From Helopsaltes ochotensis (lineage: Eukaryota > Chordata > Aves > Passeriformes > Locustellidae), in the NCBI GenBank assembly GCA_013400155.1, contig VXBM01000240.1, positions 398,741-462,740 of the forward strand: a stretch of 64,000 nucleotides of DNA, given 5' to 3'. The notes beneath the pieces were generated by a model that was not told where the DNA came from, made no database searches, and saw only the letters and a program-made list of their open reading frames with translations. Made by a program: the position numbers and the translations under genes. Below, in pieces: positions 45,001 to 59,000 of this stretch. Position 1 is the stretch's first letter, and every line of letters begins with the position of its first letter.

Positions 45001-46924
45001 GTGCTTTGTCCCTTATGTATCGTGAATAATAATAATAGTAGTAGTAGTTTCCTAACGCAATTTGCTCTGGGATTCATATTACCGTAGTTTCATAGCAATG
45101 GACTCCAGATTTGTTGGTGTGTCTGTAGTGCATGTGTGGAGATGGGCAGGGATGGGAGATGGGAAGGGATCAGGTCTCCATCTGGGTTTGTACCAGAAAG
45201 TGAATCTGTCTGTGTGGGATTAAACCAATGAACAGATTGCATATTTCTAGCTGGGTTACAAAAATCCACATACGTATTGATGCAGGGTGATTTAGAAAGT
45301 TTTTTTAGTAAAGTGCTCTCAAATTCCCTGTGTTTATCTTGTGCCTCTTTACGGTGTGCTCTTACACATGCGATAGCAGGGTAGATATGTGGAAAATAGA
45401 AGGGTGCTATGTTGGTTTCATTGCTATATATGTAGGATAACAGGCAAGCCCCGCTGCTGTTTCCTCTGTGCTAAATAATGTTATGACTTCAGTTGTGTCC
45501 AAGCAGCTGCTTTGCCATATCTCTACACTGAAGTTTTCCAACTTGTCCTTGAGCTACTCTGAGTTAATTCTTTAAAACAGTTGTGTGATATACTAAGGAC
45601 AGAACCTTGCTTTCTGATTATTTTTTTATGCTGTGTAATCAAAAGCCTGTTCCAGCACTTCTCTGCCCACTCCACTCTGCCCACTGGAGTTTCTTTGAAT
45701 CCTGTGCAATGCACATGGTACCATTTTATTGATCTCTGCAGCATGGCAAAGTGCAGAGTCTAGGTCTGAAGTCAATTCGTGTAATAAGAAAGTTGCAGGC
45801 GTAGATGAGTTTTCTTGTGTGAACTTTAATTTCCAGTAGAGCCTATTGTTTTGTTACTGCATAGTACAAAGCCTGCTCAGCACCAGGAGGGGACAGAGCA
45901 GCGAACAGATCTTGAGTAATTTCACTAGGACATGCCAGAGACTTGGTGTTCTCTTGAAACAGGGTAGATGAGTTCACAGATTTTTCTACAAGATGATGAT
46001 CAGAGCTGTCTCATGTATTGGCAGTGTAAGTTAGCTTGCCCATCTTATAGTGTTTAAACAGGGAATAATCAGGCGAGATATTCTCATAATACAGTAAATG
46101 CATGATGGTTTTCATAGCTTCAGAAATTCAGGGTGAAGTTCAGCAGCTCCCCAGAAGAAAAACAACACTGTCAACTTGTTAAAACTTGCAGTGTTTTGGC
46201 AGGACCAGGCTGTGAGCATATCTGCATGATTTGGAAATGGTTTAAGACAGTATTTCCAGGGCAAGCTGCTGTTCTCAGCATCCTGCTGCTTGAAATGACT
46301 CCAAGCGGAGATCCTATCATGTACAGAAATGATTCTGAAGGATGGAGTTAGGTTTTGATCCATAACTGGCTTTGGGAGGTATTTTTACAGATCATAATTT
46401 TTTTTTTTTTTTATTTCATAATACTCTACACCTGTAAAAATGCAAAATGCACCTTTTTTTTTTCCTTTAAGATATAGTTTGTGCCCACATTGGCCGAATG
46501 TAAGAGCCCAGAGTGGTCTGATGTCCTCTGAAGTTTATGCAGCCTATTAGATATTTCTTCCTAAGTCAGTGGCTTCCGTGCACTGTCAGGTCTGTTTAGC
46601 AAATTTACTTCAGGACTGAGTTTGATTTTTTTTTTAATTTACAATGTGAAATGTTCAGTACCAGTAAGAACTTAATTGAGAAATAAATTAATCATAATAA
46701 TTAAATGGTGAGTGTGCTGGATGTGACTGACTGTAAGCAGCAGTGTCCAGGCCAATCTTAATAGTTTCCTTGAAGCAAGAGTGACCATCCGATTGTCTAG
46801 CGTGTGTTTCTTGAAAACATATTTCTGGGGTTTGAATGGCCTTATTATTGCTTTATGTTCAAGCCAGTCAGTTTGAGCAGTATTGCTTGTGTCTTTTAAT
46901 CACAACAATTTATTCTCAAATTAG
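45001..46924 (+). other. ERGIC2 intron 1
   Basis: Intron between the presumed noncoding exon 1 and the first coding exon. Holds a small (aat)n(agt)n run near 45026-45049 and poly-T tracts near 46400 and 46455. Nothing else recognised. Confidence 0.6.
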
Positions 46925-46964
46925 AGGGAATATATGAAGGAGGAGGTGGAGGAGTCTGCTGAAG

Positions 46965-47070
46965 ATGAGGCGACTGAATCGGAAGAAGACCTTGAATTTG
47001 ATGAAAGAATTGGATGCCTTTCCAAAGGTTCCTGAGAGCTATGTGGAGACTTCAGCGAGCGGAGGCACAG
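46965..47070 (+). CDS. ERGIC2: ERGIC2 coding exon 1
   Basis: Encodes residues 1-35 plus one base, cytosolic N-terminus ending SASGGT. The transcribed exon starts at 46925 after acceptor tattctcaaattag. Donor gtaggc. Confidence 0.96.
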
Positions 47071-50000
47071 GTAGGCCTTGGTGAGATGCTGACATCGATA
47101 GGAACTTCAGCATGAGGAAGACAGGCATCTGTGGTCACTTGAAACTAACCAAAAGTGGTTTCTTGATTTCTTTGGTTGACTGACTGAGCTCATCCCCTTC
47201 AAGTAAAGACATAGTATCTTATCCAAACAGATGCATCCATCATTCATATAAAGGGACATTTTTGTATAAAGTTGGTGACACTCAACCCAATGTAAAGGTT
47301 AAAAACAAAAGCTTCCAACCAGTCACAACAACTGGAAGTGCACTGTGCCAAAGTTGTAATGAAACTTTCTCATTTGTTGTCTCGCCAAACTCTTTTCTTG
47401 GTGTCAGGTTTTTGGGTGAGACTGAGTGGGCATGACCTGAAATGATGGTGGGATTCAACGCTCTGCTTTTGCAGAAGTAGAAAAATATTCTCCAGAGACA
47501 GATAAGTTGAGCATCAGGATTAAGAGCAGTTTCCTAAAGCTTATCTCTTGAAGGTGCACTTGATTTTAAGAGTAAGGAAAACCTTTTGAAGAACTAAACA
47601 CTTTAGTCCAGGACATGTGCTTGTACTGTCCCTGTTAGTCAGTTGAGCTTCTCTGAAAAAGCTGGAGCTGTAAAAAAGATCTTTCTTTATTTATCTTTAT
47701 TGATCATAAAATTGTGTCTTTAAGTTGAGCTGAGTTAGAGGTAGCCTGATCTGAAAACAGTGACTTCATCTCTTGGACTGTTGGAATTACTTGCAGATAG
47801 GAAACCAGCTAGCACTTAGAAGTGGAGGACAAATATCTCTCATGTGTGATTATGCCTGAAACTCAGTTGAGTGAAAAGTTCAGGAAGCAATTGCAACCTA
47901 CAGATAAGCCTTTGAAGTTGTTATGCCGCTTATAGTGTAGAAGTAAGTATGGAAAGGTTCTATATTACGTTGCTATTTCCTCAAGTGTACTGTTAATAAT
48001 TAAAGGATTATTGTATATAAAATAATCTCTAAGAAGTGTTTAAATAATTCTTTGTTAATGTCTGTCTGAGTCTCTGAGGAAACAAGTGTGTTGTTTCTAT
48101 GTTGTAATTTGCATAAAAACACCAAATGCTTAAAGAATTCTTTTTTGTAGTATAGCACCATCCTTCATGAGATCTTTGCTTTGGTGAATGGTGCCTTAAG
48201 GATTTCTCAACACCAGAAGTTACTTTAACATTCTTTGATTTTATCCCAGTAACCTTATAAATGACAATAATAGGATTGTCTTTCTTCTGTGCCATTATGA
48301 AATCTGAATATAGTATTCCTGTTTCATTCAGGATTGAAGTGTCAGGCTTACTTTCTGATGTGATAGGTATCTAAAACATGCCAAGACTATTCCAGACTTT
48401 CACCACCCTCAAACCCATTGCAAAAGAAGTACTGGGCTCTCAGACAGGCTGAGACTCCAGCTCTGGGGCTGGGAGACCCTTCAAGAAAGAAAATTTTATC
48501 AGTCTTTATTTTCCTGTTCAAATCCACACATACGTTTGTTCAGAATTATGCAGAAAGCAGCTGTGGCTCTAATTGTGCTTGTGTGGCTCTGGATAGCCAG
48601 TATGGCTCCAGCTTTCCTATTGTTGCATATCCAGGGCCAGCCTGACCTGCTGGTTCCAGAAGGAAATGGAGACCCAGAATAATTAACTTACTAGTGCAGT
48701 AGACGTGATGGGTTTCATATGTGTGGTTGTTACATAGTGTCAGCTGAGAGCTAGAACTGAAACCTTGGTGATGGAAACATCAGTCAATAGCTTCTTTCCT
48801 GATCCCCAAGGCCAGTGCCTTTATTCTCTGCTCCCACCTCTGGCTTCTGGATCAGTGTGTAGCGAGTTGAAGCCTATCAACAATGAGCTTGTTTTTTCTC
48901 AAGTTGCCCTTCATGGATTCCATAGAGATAGAATGTAAATGAAAAAACCTACAGTGCCAATAAACTGTACAAATTGCCACTATGCTCCGTAACTGAAGCG
49001 TTTTCAAGCCTATAAAAGCCATGATTTAATAAAAGGGGCATAGCAGGTGCCTCTGTGCATCTGTTGCTGTGTTTCTGACTGTGCAGCAGGGTGATCTTCC
49101 CCTTGCATTGTACAACTTTGCATGTGTGATGAGTAGGCTTCCTTGGAGATAAGTGAAGCACATGTACCACGAAAAAACACCAATTAGTTTTCATCCTAAA
49201 AATAATTTCAAGTTCTTCACTTACTGGAAGAATGGATAGCTGCCTGTTGCTTGTTGCCAGAGAGAGACTTGTTTCAAATATTGGGGTGGGAGTCATGACT
49301 ATGCAGCTTTACACAAGTAATATAATGCATTTTATTTCTGTTATCTGCTAGCTTCTTGAGTCTAAAACTTGATATTAAAAATTGTTATAAAAAGTTAACT
49401 TGTAGACAAGTGGAGTCTTGGAGGGATTTCAAGGTGCACTTCCTCCTTCTTTCATGTGGGAAGTTAGGGTTGAGTTTTCCTAGACCATCCCTGACAGTGA
49501 TTTGTGTGCATTTTATATGGGGAGGAAGATCTGTCCTGTTCCTAAATTTTCCATACGGGGATTTCACAACCTCTTAATTATTCCATTTCACTTAAAAAGT
49601 ACATTTTTGATGCAAAGGTAGGACTTACTCTTTTCCAATCCTGTCTAAAAACAAATACTATCAGTATGAAAATAACTTTCTAAGAACAGCTTTTGGATTT
49701 ATAAAGTAAAGATACCAGTGTTGTACTGGTAATGCTCAATTTCTGCAATTGTTAGAATTCTGTTTATGTTTCTGAATAATATTTCTCACAGTCTGAATTT
49801 CTGCATTTTTTTTCCTCTGACCAGTTTCTCTGATAGCATTTACAACAATAGCTTTCCTGACTATAATGGAGTTCATGGTGTACCAGGACACATGGATGAA
49901 ATATGAATATGAAGTAGACAAGGATTTTACTAGGTAACATTATGCATTAGAATTCTTTTTAAAATGTTATATGTCTACATTTCAGGAAAGAATAGATTTA

Positions 50001-53000
50001 AAATGTTCATGTGATTTGAATTTTATAATTATAATTGAAATTACAAATTAAATACTACAGGGATTTGATTTTTCATCTGTTGATTGTTTTGGGGCTTTTT
50101 CTTCTATGTAATCTATGAAGAAGATAAATTGAGATTTCTGCAATGAAGAAGTCAAAATAGTATAGGTTTGTTATTTAAGGAGCTCCCTTAGGAATTACTT
50201 GCTAGCAATTCAGAGAACATTGTAAGATGTAACTCAGCATCAGTAAACCCTCCCACTTTGGCTGGGGGCTTTCTCTAGTTCATACAGTTAGTATGTTGCC
50301 ATTAGACTTTGTACTGCAGGAGGTGAACCTGAAGCACTCAGAACTTTGACTGCATTATTAGAGGTTGCCACTGATTTTATCTCCAGGTACAACCTCCTTG
50401 AAGATTCATTTGCTGATAGTTTCATGTGCCTGTCAGGACTGTGTTTGCCTTTCTTCCAGAGCTGGTCAGGCACCCATGAGTCCCTGTGAAGTTAATGCAG
50501 ATTTTGTGCCCTGAACACCTTTAAATATCATCTGTCTGTGTTGTGGTTTGACATTGGCCCATGGCCAGGTACTCAGGAATTGAACTAACTGAAACTGACC
50601 TGAAATAACTTTAAAAGCTGTTCGGGTAGTTGCTGTGGCAACAAGCTAAAGTTACATATATTAATTGGATGTCTTGTACATCAGAAACAGTGAAGGTTTC
50701 TGTAATGAAAAAAAAAAAAGGAAAATTTTAAAGGAGATGTATCAAAAGCTCAAATCATAATAAATCCATTCAGACAGCTGGGATTTCACATTTAGGTCTT
50801 TGCTAAAGTAGGTTATATCCCAAGTGAAGCTATCACATGGGAAGGGTAGTCTATCAGTTAAGAGACTGTTATGGGATTTGGAGTATGTCCTACTACAGGT
50901 TCCCCAGTTTGATTGTGGGCTAATCACTCAGCCTGTGGTTCTTGACAATTTGAACCAGTGCAGGCTGGTACAATTTTAACTGTTTTTTTTCCTCTCTACT
51001 GACCCTGTCTGACCCCAAGTTCAGATAGTGTTGAGTCCCTTGCTTTATGTGATTTGCTTGTGGTCAGCTAAGTCCCAGAGGAAGCTCCCTGAGAACAGAA
51101 CCCTGTGACTATAGTGAGGGGGTTTATATCTTATAGTTCAAATTACTTTTGTGAAACTGACATGAAAGCTAATAGGAAATGTCTGTAATATTGGGGAATG
51201 GCAAACAATCAGACTTTTGGTGTGGTGGAGGTTATCTCTTTACTTACAAATGCTTTAACGTGCTCTAAAAATCCATGTTACTTTCCCCAAATTCTAAACA
51301 GGTTTGTGTTTGTTTTTATAAATTTTGGTACTCGACTGTATTTCTGCAAGTAGTCTGAGATTTTTTTCTTGATACTTGTACTCAGGGTTACTTAATGGAT
51401 TTTTGCCTTTTTTTTCTTCCCAGTAAATTAAGGATCAATATTGATATTACAGTTGCCATGAGGTGTCAATGTAAGTATTCCATCAAGGAAAGTGTTTAAA
51501 TACTTTAAAGCCTCTTCAGAGAGCAACTATATTGCTCACAATATAGTTGGATATTGTTCAGAGTATTTTACCAATGTCATTTCTTCTGATCTTAATGGCA
51601 TGTAGTGATTTTGATGGCATAGGACTCATTGAAGGAATTATTGAGAAATGTAAAGAGGAATATCTGTGCCATCTCATTCACATCTTGCAGAACCTTGCCT
51701 TGTCTGTCAGCAGGAGCAGGATCTGTTGTTCAGTCTCTCATGAGCTGAACTATTTTAAAAGCTCATTGTGAGACGTAGCTCAGCAGCAGGAATTCATAAC
51801 AATTTCTATTTATTTATGAACTTGGGATGTGTTAAGCTGGTCTACTGTTTAACAGAGCTGAAACCATCACATAATTTCATCCTCCTTGTGAACATAAGAG
51901 GGATGCCTTCCTTATTAAAGGCAATACTTAATATTATTTGACATAGTTTAGGTAATAAACCTTTATTGTGCTCAGTCGTGCTTGTCCTGGACTGAGAGAA
52001 GAGAGAATACTACTTCTACCAGGAATGCAAGAAAATTTTCAGGATTCACTTTTTTTGGCTAGCTTAAACCTTGCATTAATTGTATAGTATATCAGTGGGG
52101 TTTTTATTGGGGTTTTTTGGGGTTTTTTGCAAATATAATTTTGCCCTCTGTTTTGACTGGTCTTGATTTCTATACAGTGCTTGTAAAACATGAGAAAATA
52201 TTTATGCATAGCAGATACTAGAAATCTTGTATGTGTGGTTCATACAGCTTCTCTGTAGGTGTTAAATCAGGGACAAAATACTTCAAATCTGAAGTGTTTT
52301 TGGTCAGTGTCCATCAACTGATGTTGAAGGTTAAATAGGAACAATAACATATACTTAGTTTATCACTGTATTGTGAAACTTCATTTCAACTAGAATTTTT
52401 TTTTGCTTGTCCTTGATCATCTGTGTGACTTAATATTTCTCTGTGTTTAAAATAGATGTGGGGGCTGATGTTCTGGATTTAGCAGAAACAATGGTTGCCT
52501 CTGCAGACGGGTTAATCTATGAACCAGTGAGTTGATTCTTACCTTTTTATTTAAAAATTGAATTCCTCTTGGTGCAAAGCATTACTGGGCTGGTTTGCTT
52601 GCATTTTTTTTCTCCACCAAACTCTTAGAGAAGCATTCTGTAATTGATCTATTTTAGCCTTAGCTTCTGGGTACATTTGAACATTAATTGCAATTGAATT
52701 TACTGAATATATTTGTGTTAACAAATATTTAGGTTTGAACTTGGTGAATAGATATTACTAGTGATCCTCTAATGCTGATGAAATATAGCAGGTCTAGTAG
52801 CTTGTCTTTAGTGCTTCATGTGGGATGAGCCTAGAAATAAGCAATCTACACCTGGACCCTTGTCTTTCAAAGATTGCTCATTTGCAGTTCTGGGTGGGAA
52901 GGGACAGAAATTTTATATTTGAGTACAAAATGTATTATTTAAACTGCAAAGTCCTTTCATGAACTACTATGTGGTACCAAGTGTGAAGTTGATTATAACT

Positions 53001-56000
53001 CTATACCCACACCCCACTTCTCTTCTGGGTTTCATGGAAGAGCTGCTTTCTGTATGTTTTATTAGATGTGTTATTTTTGTTTCAGGTACCATTTGAGCTC
53101 ACCCCACAGCAAAAAGAATTGCAAAGGTAAAGCACTGAGAGGCATGTTTATGGTTTGTATTATTTGTGCTGGAAGTGACTTTGAAGTACACCAGAGCTAC
53201 ATGACACAACTATGTCTTGAGTCTAACAGCTCCTGCATGTAATTTAAGAATGCAAACATGCAAAAAGATGCCAAGTTACTTTGCTTTCCTCATTATTGAA
53301 GATCTTTGTTATGGAAAAAGAAAATTTGCTTTGGACTTACCTGTTCAATGGGGCCATGCAGTTGCAAGCCAAGATGTATGGACTCACTTAGCTTCTGTTC
53401 CCAAATGAATGCTTGGGAGCACAAGTTAAAATCATGGCATCAAATGTGTAAAATACATGTCTGAATATCAAAGCTGAGCCATTGTAACAAATTGGCACAT
53501 TCTTGCAAAAAGAAATTAATTATTTTCTATAACTTAATTGATGGAGTGTTTATCACTTTAATGTCTTGGCTTTGTGTGTGCCCACTATACTGATAGTCTT
53601 GTAATAGTACTGAAGCTTACTTGTGGGTCTGGCTAGTTTTGGTACTTAGATAACACATTGCTGTGAACACCTGAGCTTTAAATTCTGTATAAAATATTAA
53701 TTCCCAAAGATTAATGTAATGCTTTATTATTGTCACCAACTTTGCTTAGTTCCTGATTTGCAACCTGCAATTGAAGTGAATAATGAATTGCGAAGCTAGA
53801 TTTTGTTTTACTGTAGCATACTTGTTCACACCTGTCTTCACTCTAATCTTGTTCACTCTAATCTTTAGGATGCTGCAAATAATTCAGAGTAGGCTGCAGG
53901 AAGAACACTCTCTTCAAGATGTGATATTCAAAAGTGCATTTAAAAGTGCTTCTACGGCACTGCCACCACGGTAAGAAAAACTGGACTTTTGTGTCATTAT
54001 TCCCCTTTCCTCCAACCCTATGAATTAACATTTTATTGTTGTTATGATTACACACCACCCCCAGAAGACAAGGTTGTAAGAAAAGATCTCACTGGTTTTT
54101 AATTAATTTTAAAATAGTGTACTCGATACTTGCTTTGGAGAGCTGTTGTGTTATGTGTGTGTGCTTACACGTACATATACAGATAGGAGTAAATAGATGC
54201 ACACACCTTCTTATTCCATGTGGTTTGATGCCTCCTTCTTAATGGGAATTAGTAATGTCAGAGCAATACTAACCAAGAGTCTTTTTTTAAAACTACTTTT
54301 CTGTCCAGCAGCTTTTAAAAGCAGTGCTGTATCGTAATGCTTCATAATTTATAAGAGTCAACCTTTGAATACAAATATGTTTTGTCAGTAAATTCCTGTG
54401 TCTAAAATAGCACTATTAAGATTGTATGGAGAAACCTTGCTGTTTTCACTTAATTTCAGCTACTCAGAAATGCTAAGAGATTAGTGCATAGAATGTTTGG
54501 TCTGCTGACTCTAGATGCTATGTGATTTTATTTTTTTCCCCCCAAGGGAAAAGCACTTTCTACATGAAAGCTGAATTTCTCTCCACTTGGAAACAGCACC
54601 AAAAAAAAACCCTGAATAAAACAAAGCAAACACCAAAGCTGCAATACACATTTCCTGTGTTGTAATCTCCCTGTCTGAGGATCAAATAGATTTTTTCTTC
54701 CTAAGGCAAGCCTAAAGATGGCTCAAAAAGTTTTTTTTTCTCATTTGCTTGATTCTTCAGATTAATTAAGTCCATCTATGCCTTTGTGTTGCTTGTTAGT
54801 GCAGTATTTGAAACTGTATTTATGCTTGAGTTGTGTTGAAAAAAAATTTGTTATCATCTCCCTCTAAGGAGCCAATTTTGGAAACAGATTTTTTGTGGAC
54901 ATCACGACGAGTGAGGAGTGGAAGCTTTTGTAAAAAATGAAGTTGAAAACTCTTCTTGCTACGGTGTTGTTAGTGTGACCAAAATGTATTTGGTTCCGTT
55001 CATTGTAGCATTAAAATTTTCCCACAATTTTTGGTAGAAGGAAGTGGAAAAATAAAAATTTGTGGGGCAGATATACTTATGGTCTAATGTTCTCTGTTTG
55101 CGTGTTCAGATATCATAAGCCAGTCTTGTAGGCCAGATCTCTGAATACAAGGATGAATGGAAACTCATTGGTTTCATCAAACTGACCTTTACTAGTTTCC
55201 CTCCCTTCCACCATCTCTGCTATAATTCCAGAAGAATCCAGTAAGGACAGGTAGATGATAATGCTACATCTCTATGCTAGGAAAAAGGTCTAACTGTACT
55301 GTTGTTACTTCTGCTATACAATGAATATTCTCAAGTACTTCCAATGTTGTTTTTATTTTAACAGGGAAGATAATTCATTACAGTCTCCAGATGCATGCAG
55401 AATTCATGGTCATCTCTATGTCAATAAAGTGGCAGGGAACTTTCACATAACTGTGGGCAAGTATGTTCTGTTCAATTCCTGAAAATAAAAAAATCCCTTG
55501 ACTTCTACATTCTATATAGTGCATGTATGTATATGTATGTGTGTGTGCTTTTATGCTTCAGTTAATGACTGGGTTTTATTGACCTTCCTGTACTCATGCT
55601 TGGTATTTTTTCCATGTAATATCTATTCTTGCACTGTTAATTTTCTTCATAAATTGCCAAAACCATGCAGGGCAGTGCACTATTGCATGTAATGTAATTA
55701 TTATGAATTTTAGTGTTTTATAGGATGGAAACTCTTGAAAATTGCATTGTCAGAGAGCAGATACAGAGGGCAAGTGTTAACTTGCTTACTCATAGAAGAA
55801 ATATGGTCAAAACTTTGTTAGTCACTTGAGCAGTTCTGCAGCTTTTCATATAGTAGGACTTGGTGACTCTTCCAAAAGCATAGTGACTTGATGAGTTTTT
55901 GATATTTCTAATAATGCAAGACACTAGTTTTGTGTAAGAGGTTTTTGTGAGTCCAAGATTCTTGACTTTACTTTTCAGTCTGTCGGTACTTGACAGTAAT

Positions 56001-59000
56001 AAAAATATCCTATTTGGGTTTTATATAGATATGCACAATAGATACCAGATTTTTTTTAAATATATATATTACATATATTTAAGCATTATATGTTATGTTA
56101 TACACATGAGAATATGTACATATTTCATGAAGTATGTCTTGAAATAGAGGAGGAAAGGTAATTTTTCTACATAGTCCTGTGTGGATTCATTAAACATTTG
56201 TTGCTTTCTTCAGGGCAATACCACACCCTCGAGGCCATGCACACTTGGCAGCCCTTGTAAGCCATGAGTGTAAGTTCCTTCTGTCATCTCCATACCAACA
56301 TGATTCATTTCAGTCAGACTGCTGTCTCCTAGTTCATGTTAGGTTGCTGTTTTAAAGATGTTCTAGCTGTGCAATTGCATTGCAAAAAAAAGAGTGAAGA
56401 ATATTCTTTGCAGTGATCTGACTCGGTAACAATTTGCTTTCATACTTTTAACACTCTTAGGATTATATTTAGGTTGCTTCTATAGTAATGATAACACTGG
56501 AATCTCAGATGTACTTTGCTGCAACATAGATACTACATAAAATTCCTATATTTCAGTCCAAACTACCTCTTTCCTCGAAGACCTTTTTAAAAGGTTAAAA
56601 ATTTCTGACCTTTTTCCTTAGAGACATAATTTTTGCATTATGAATCTAGATATTAAATGTGTTGCTGCCTTACTTAATGTAAGGCAAAGGTGACTTACTG
56701 TGAAAAATTAACTTGATTAAGCAGTTGGTTAAGCCTCCAAATGTCTGCTCATGAATTTATGTCAACACAACTTTAATAATTTTATACATCTTAAGTACCT
56801 GCAAAATAGGCAGTGTAGTAACTTGGCAGCTGCCTTATACTTCCTCTGTACATTTGATTTACTAAATTATATTCTTTTTAATACAATTGCTTACAAGATC
56901 ATGAACTGTAGAATAATATAAGTACTTGGCCAACTAGAAATTCTCTATTATAAAATTATAACTCTGTTCAGCTCCACCATTGGTTGAAATATGGTTACAA
57001 TTTGGTTCAGAAGCTCTTCTCTAGAAAAATTTAACTTTTTTGTTAAATATTTTGGATTTGAGTTTTCTTTGAAGTGTGGGTAGATATCCAATGATGTGTA
57101 CAGTGGTGTTTGGTAAATGCATTACTTGGAATATTTCGGTGTCGGAAATGGGTTCTCTAAGTACAGAATCTCAGAATTTAAAAATGCTTCATTTCTCTAT
57201 ATTGTCTTTCAGCCTATAACTTCTCCCATAGAATAGATCATTTGTCATTTGGAGAGCTTATTCCAGGAATTATTAATCCATTGGATGGAACAGAAAAAAT
57301 TGCATCAGATCGTAAGTGTGTTTTTTTAAAAAAACCTTGTTTATTTGGGTTTCCCAATAGTTACATTGGAAATATTATAATTTTTCATAAATGTTGTGAT
57401 TGACGAGCACCATGTCAGGCTAAATTTGGTCGTGAGCAATGCACTGTTCAGTTATCTACATGACATCTTAAGTGGGCATTTCTTTCTAATATCTGCATTG
57501 CTGTTCTGTGCTGCTTCCTTGAAGGCGATTTGCAGTTTTTTTCAGGTTTGTTACATTGAAGTTACACTATGTCTGACCAAAGCAGCAGTATGTTACAGTG
57601 GAAAACCATAGATCTGATTGTTGTCATAATATGGAAAAATAAGCTTGATTTGGTTTAAAAAATAGCACCAGGAGTCTTGGATTCTATTCCTGTATTTGGG
57701 TTGTCCCTTTCACAGTGTGTTTTGTGAGACTGCAACAGGGTGGGTTTGTGTAGCCCTTTGTTTCCTCATGTATAAACAAAGGAGAGTAGTAACCTGCCTC
57801 ATCCCACCTGTGAGAGTGAGCCCCATAACCTGCTACAGCTGCTGTTGTCTCAAAGCCAGTCGGTTCCTTGGCTCTTACAGCCAGGGTGGTTTAGTGTAGT
57901 TGAAATAAATTGCCTCAGTCTACTGGTATTTGTTCCCTTAGGGAATTGCACAAAGAGCAATCAAATGCATGAGCATGCTGATGTTTCTAGAAGAATTCTC
58001 TAGAAGTGTAATGGAGAGAAAATCTGTAACCAGTTTAGAAGGGCTTCCAGCAATGTAGATGCAATTCAATGGCCAAAATCTATTCAGACCACTCTGAGAT
58101 TTGTATATATCATGAAACATGTGACAGTGAAACTTCTTCTAGAGCCCTGGAAAACACTACCTGTGTGTTTCATTTGAAGCTTTGAGTGGCATGACCTTAG
58201 TGAGTCTTTTTGTTACATGGAAAAAATGTAAACTTCTGAGTATAAATGGGACATACGGGTCTTTTCCATGGAAACTAACTTTGTGCAGATGGTGCTGAAG
58301 TAGTTTTGGCAGTGCTGGCATTCCTTGAAGAATGTTCCTAGTGCAAATGGCTTAGCTGATTTATTATTTCTTTCATTTATTTGTAAGTATCTCAGATGAC
58401 CTTTGACTCTGTTCTTGATTCAATAGTACATTTTTTTTTCTTCTAGACAATCAGATGTTCCAATATTTTATCACAGTTGTGCCAACCAAACTCCACACAT
58501 ACAAAATTTCAGCAGAAACTCATCAATTTTCAGTGACAGAAAGGGTAAGTAGAGGAAAGAAAAAACCTTGGAGATAAAGAAAACTAAAAGTGATTGTTCA
58601 TAACAAAAGTTCAAATGTGAAAATAGTACCATGGTTTTAAAAAGTACTCTAGCATGAAGAGACTCTTTGTAGAACATTCTAGTACACTAGATTTTTCTGT
58701 AAATCATATAGCAGTGATGGTTATATATATAGATGCTTGGTGACACATGCAAACTTCTTCTATTAATGTTCTGCATCTGTAGGTCTGGAGTCTGATATTA
58801 GAAGTAATGATAGACAGTAATTTCCACTTCATTGGATGCTAATAGTGGTGGTGGTGAAATCCTGCAAATTTTAGGTCTGTAACCCATTGTGTAGCTTTAC
58901 AAATATTTAATTTACCTTTAGCTTTTTATCTGTGTGGGGAGCAAACAAAGATGCAGCTTGCTTGAATATCCTGAACTTGGTTGTGGAGTGTAAGAAACGG

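Noticed and set aside
44094..45029. Very long frames on both strands across 44.1-45.0 kb
   Set aside because: They read through 260 N and GC-rich CpG-island sequence, where stops are rare. No protein similarity.
52097..52130. Possible G-quadruplex in an ERGIC2 intron
   Set aside because: Only three GGGG runs are present, separated by long T runs, so a stable four-run structure is not supported.
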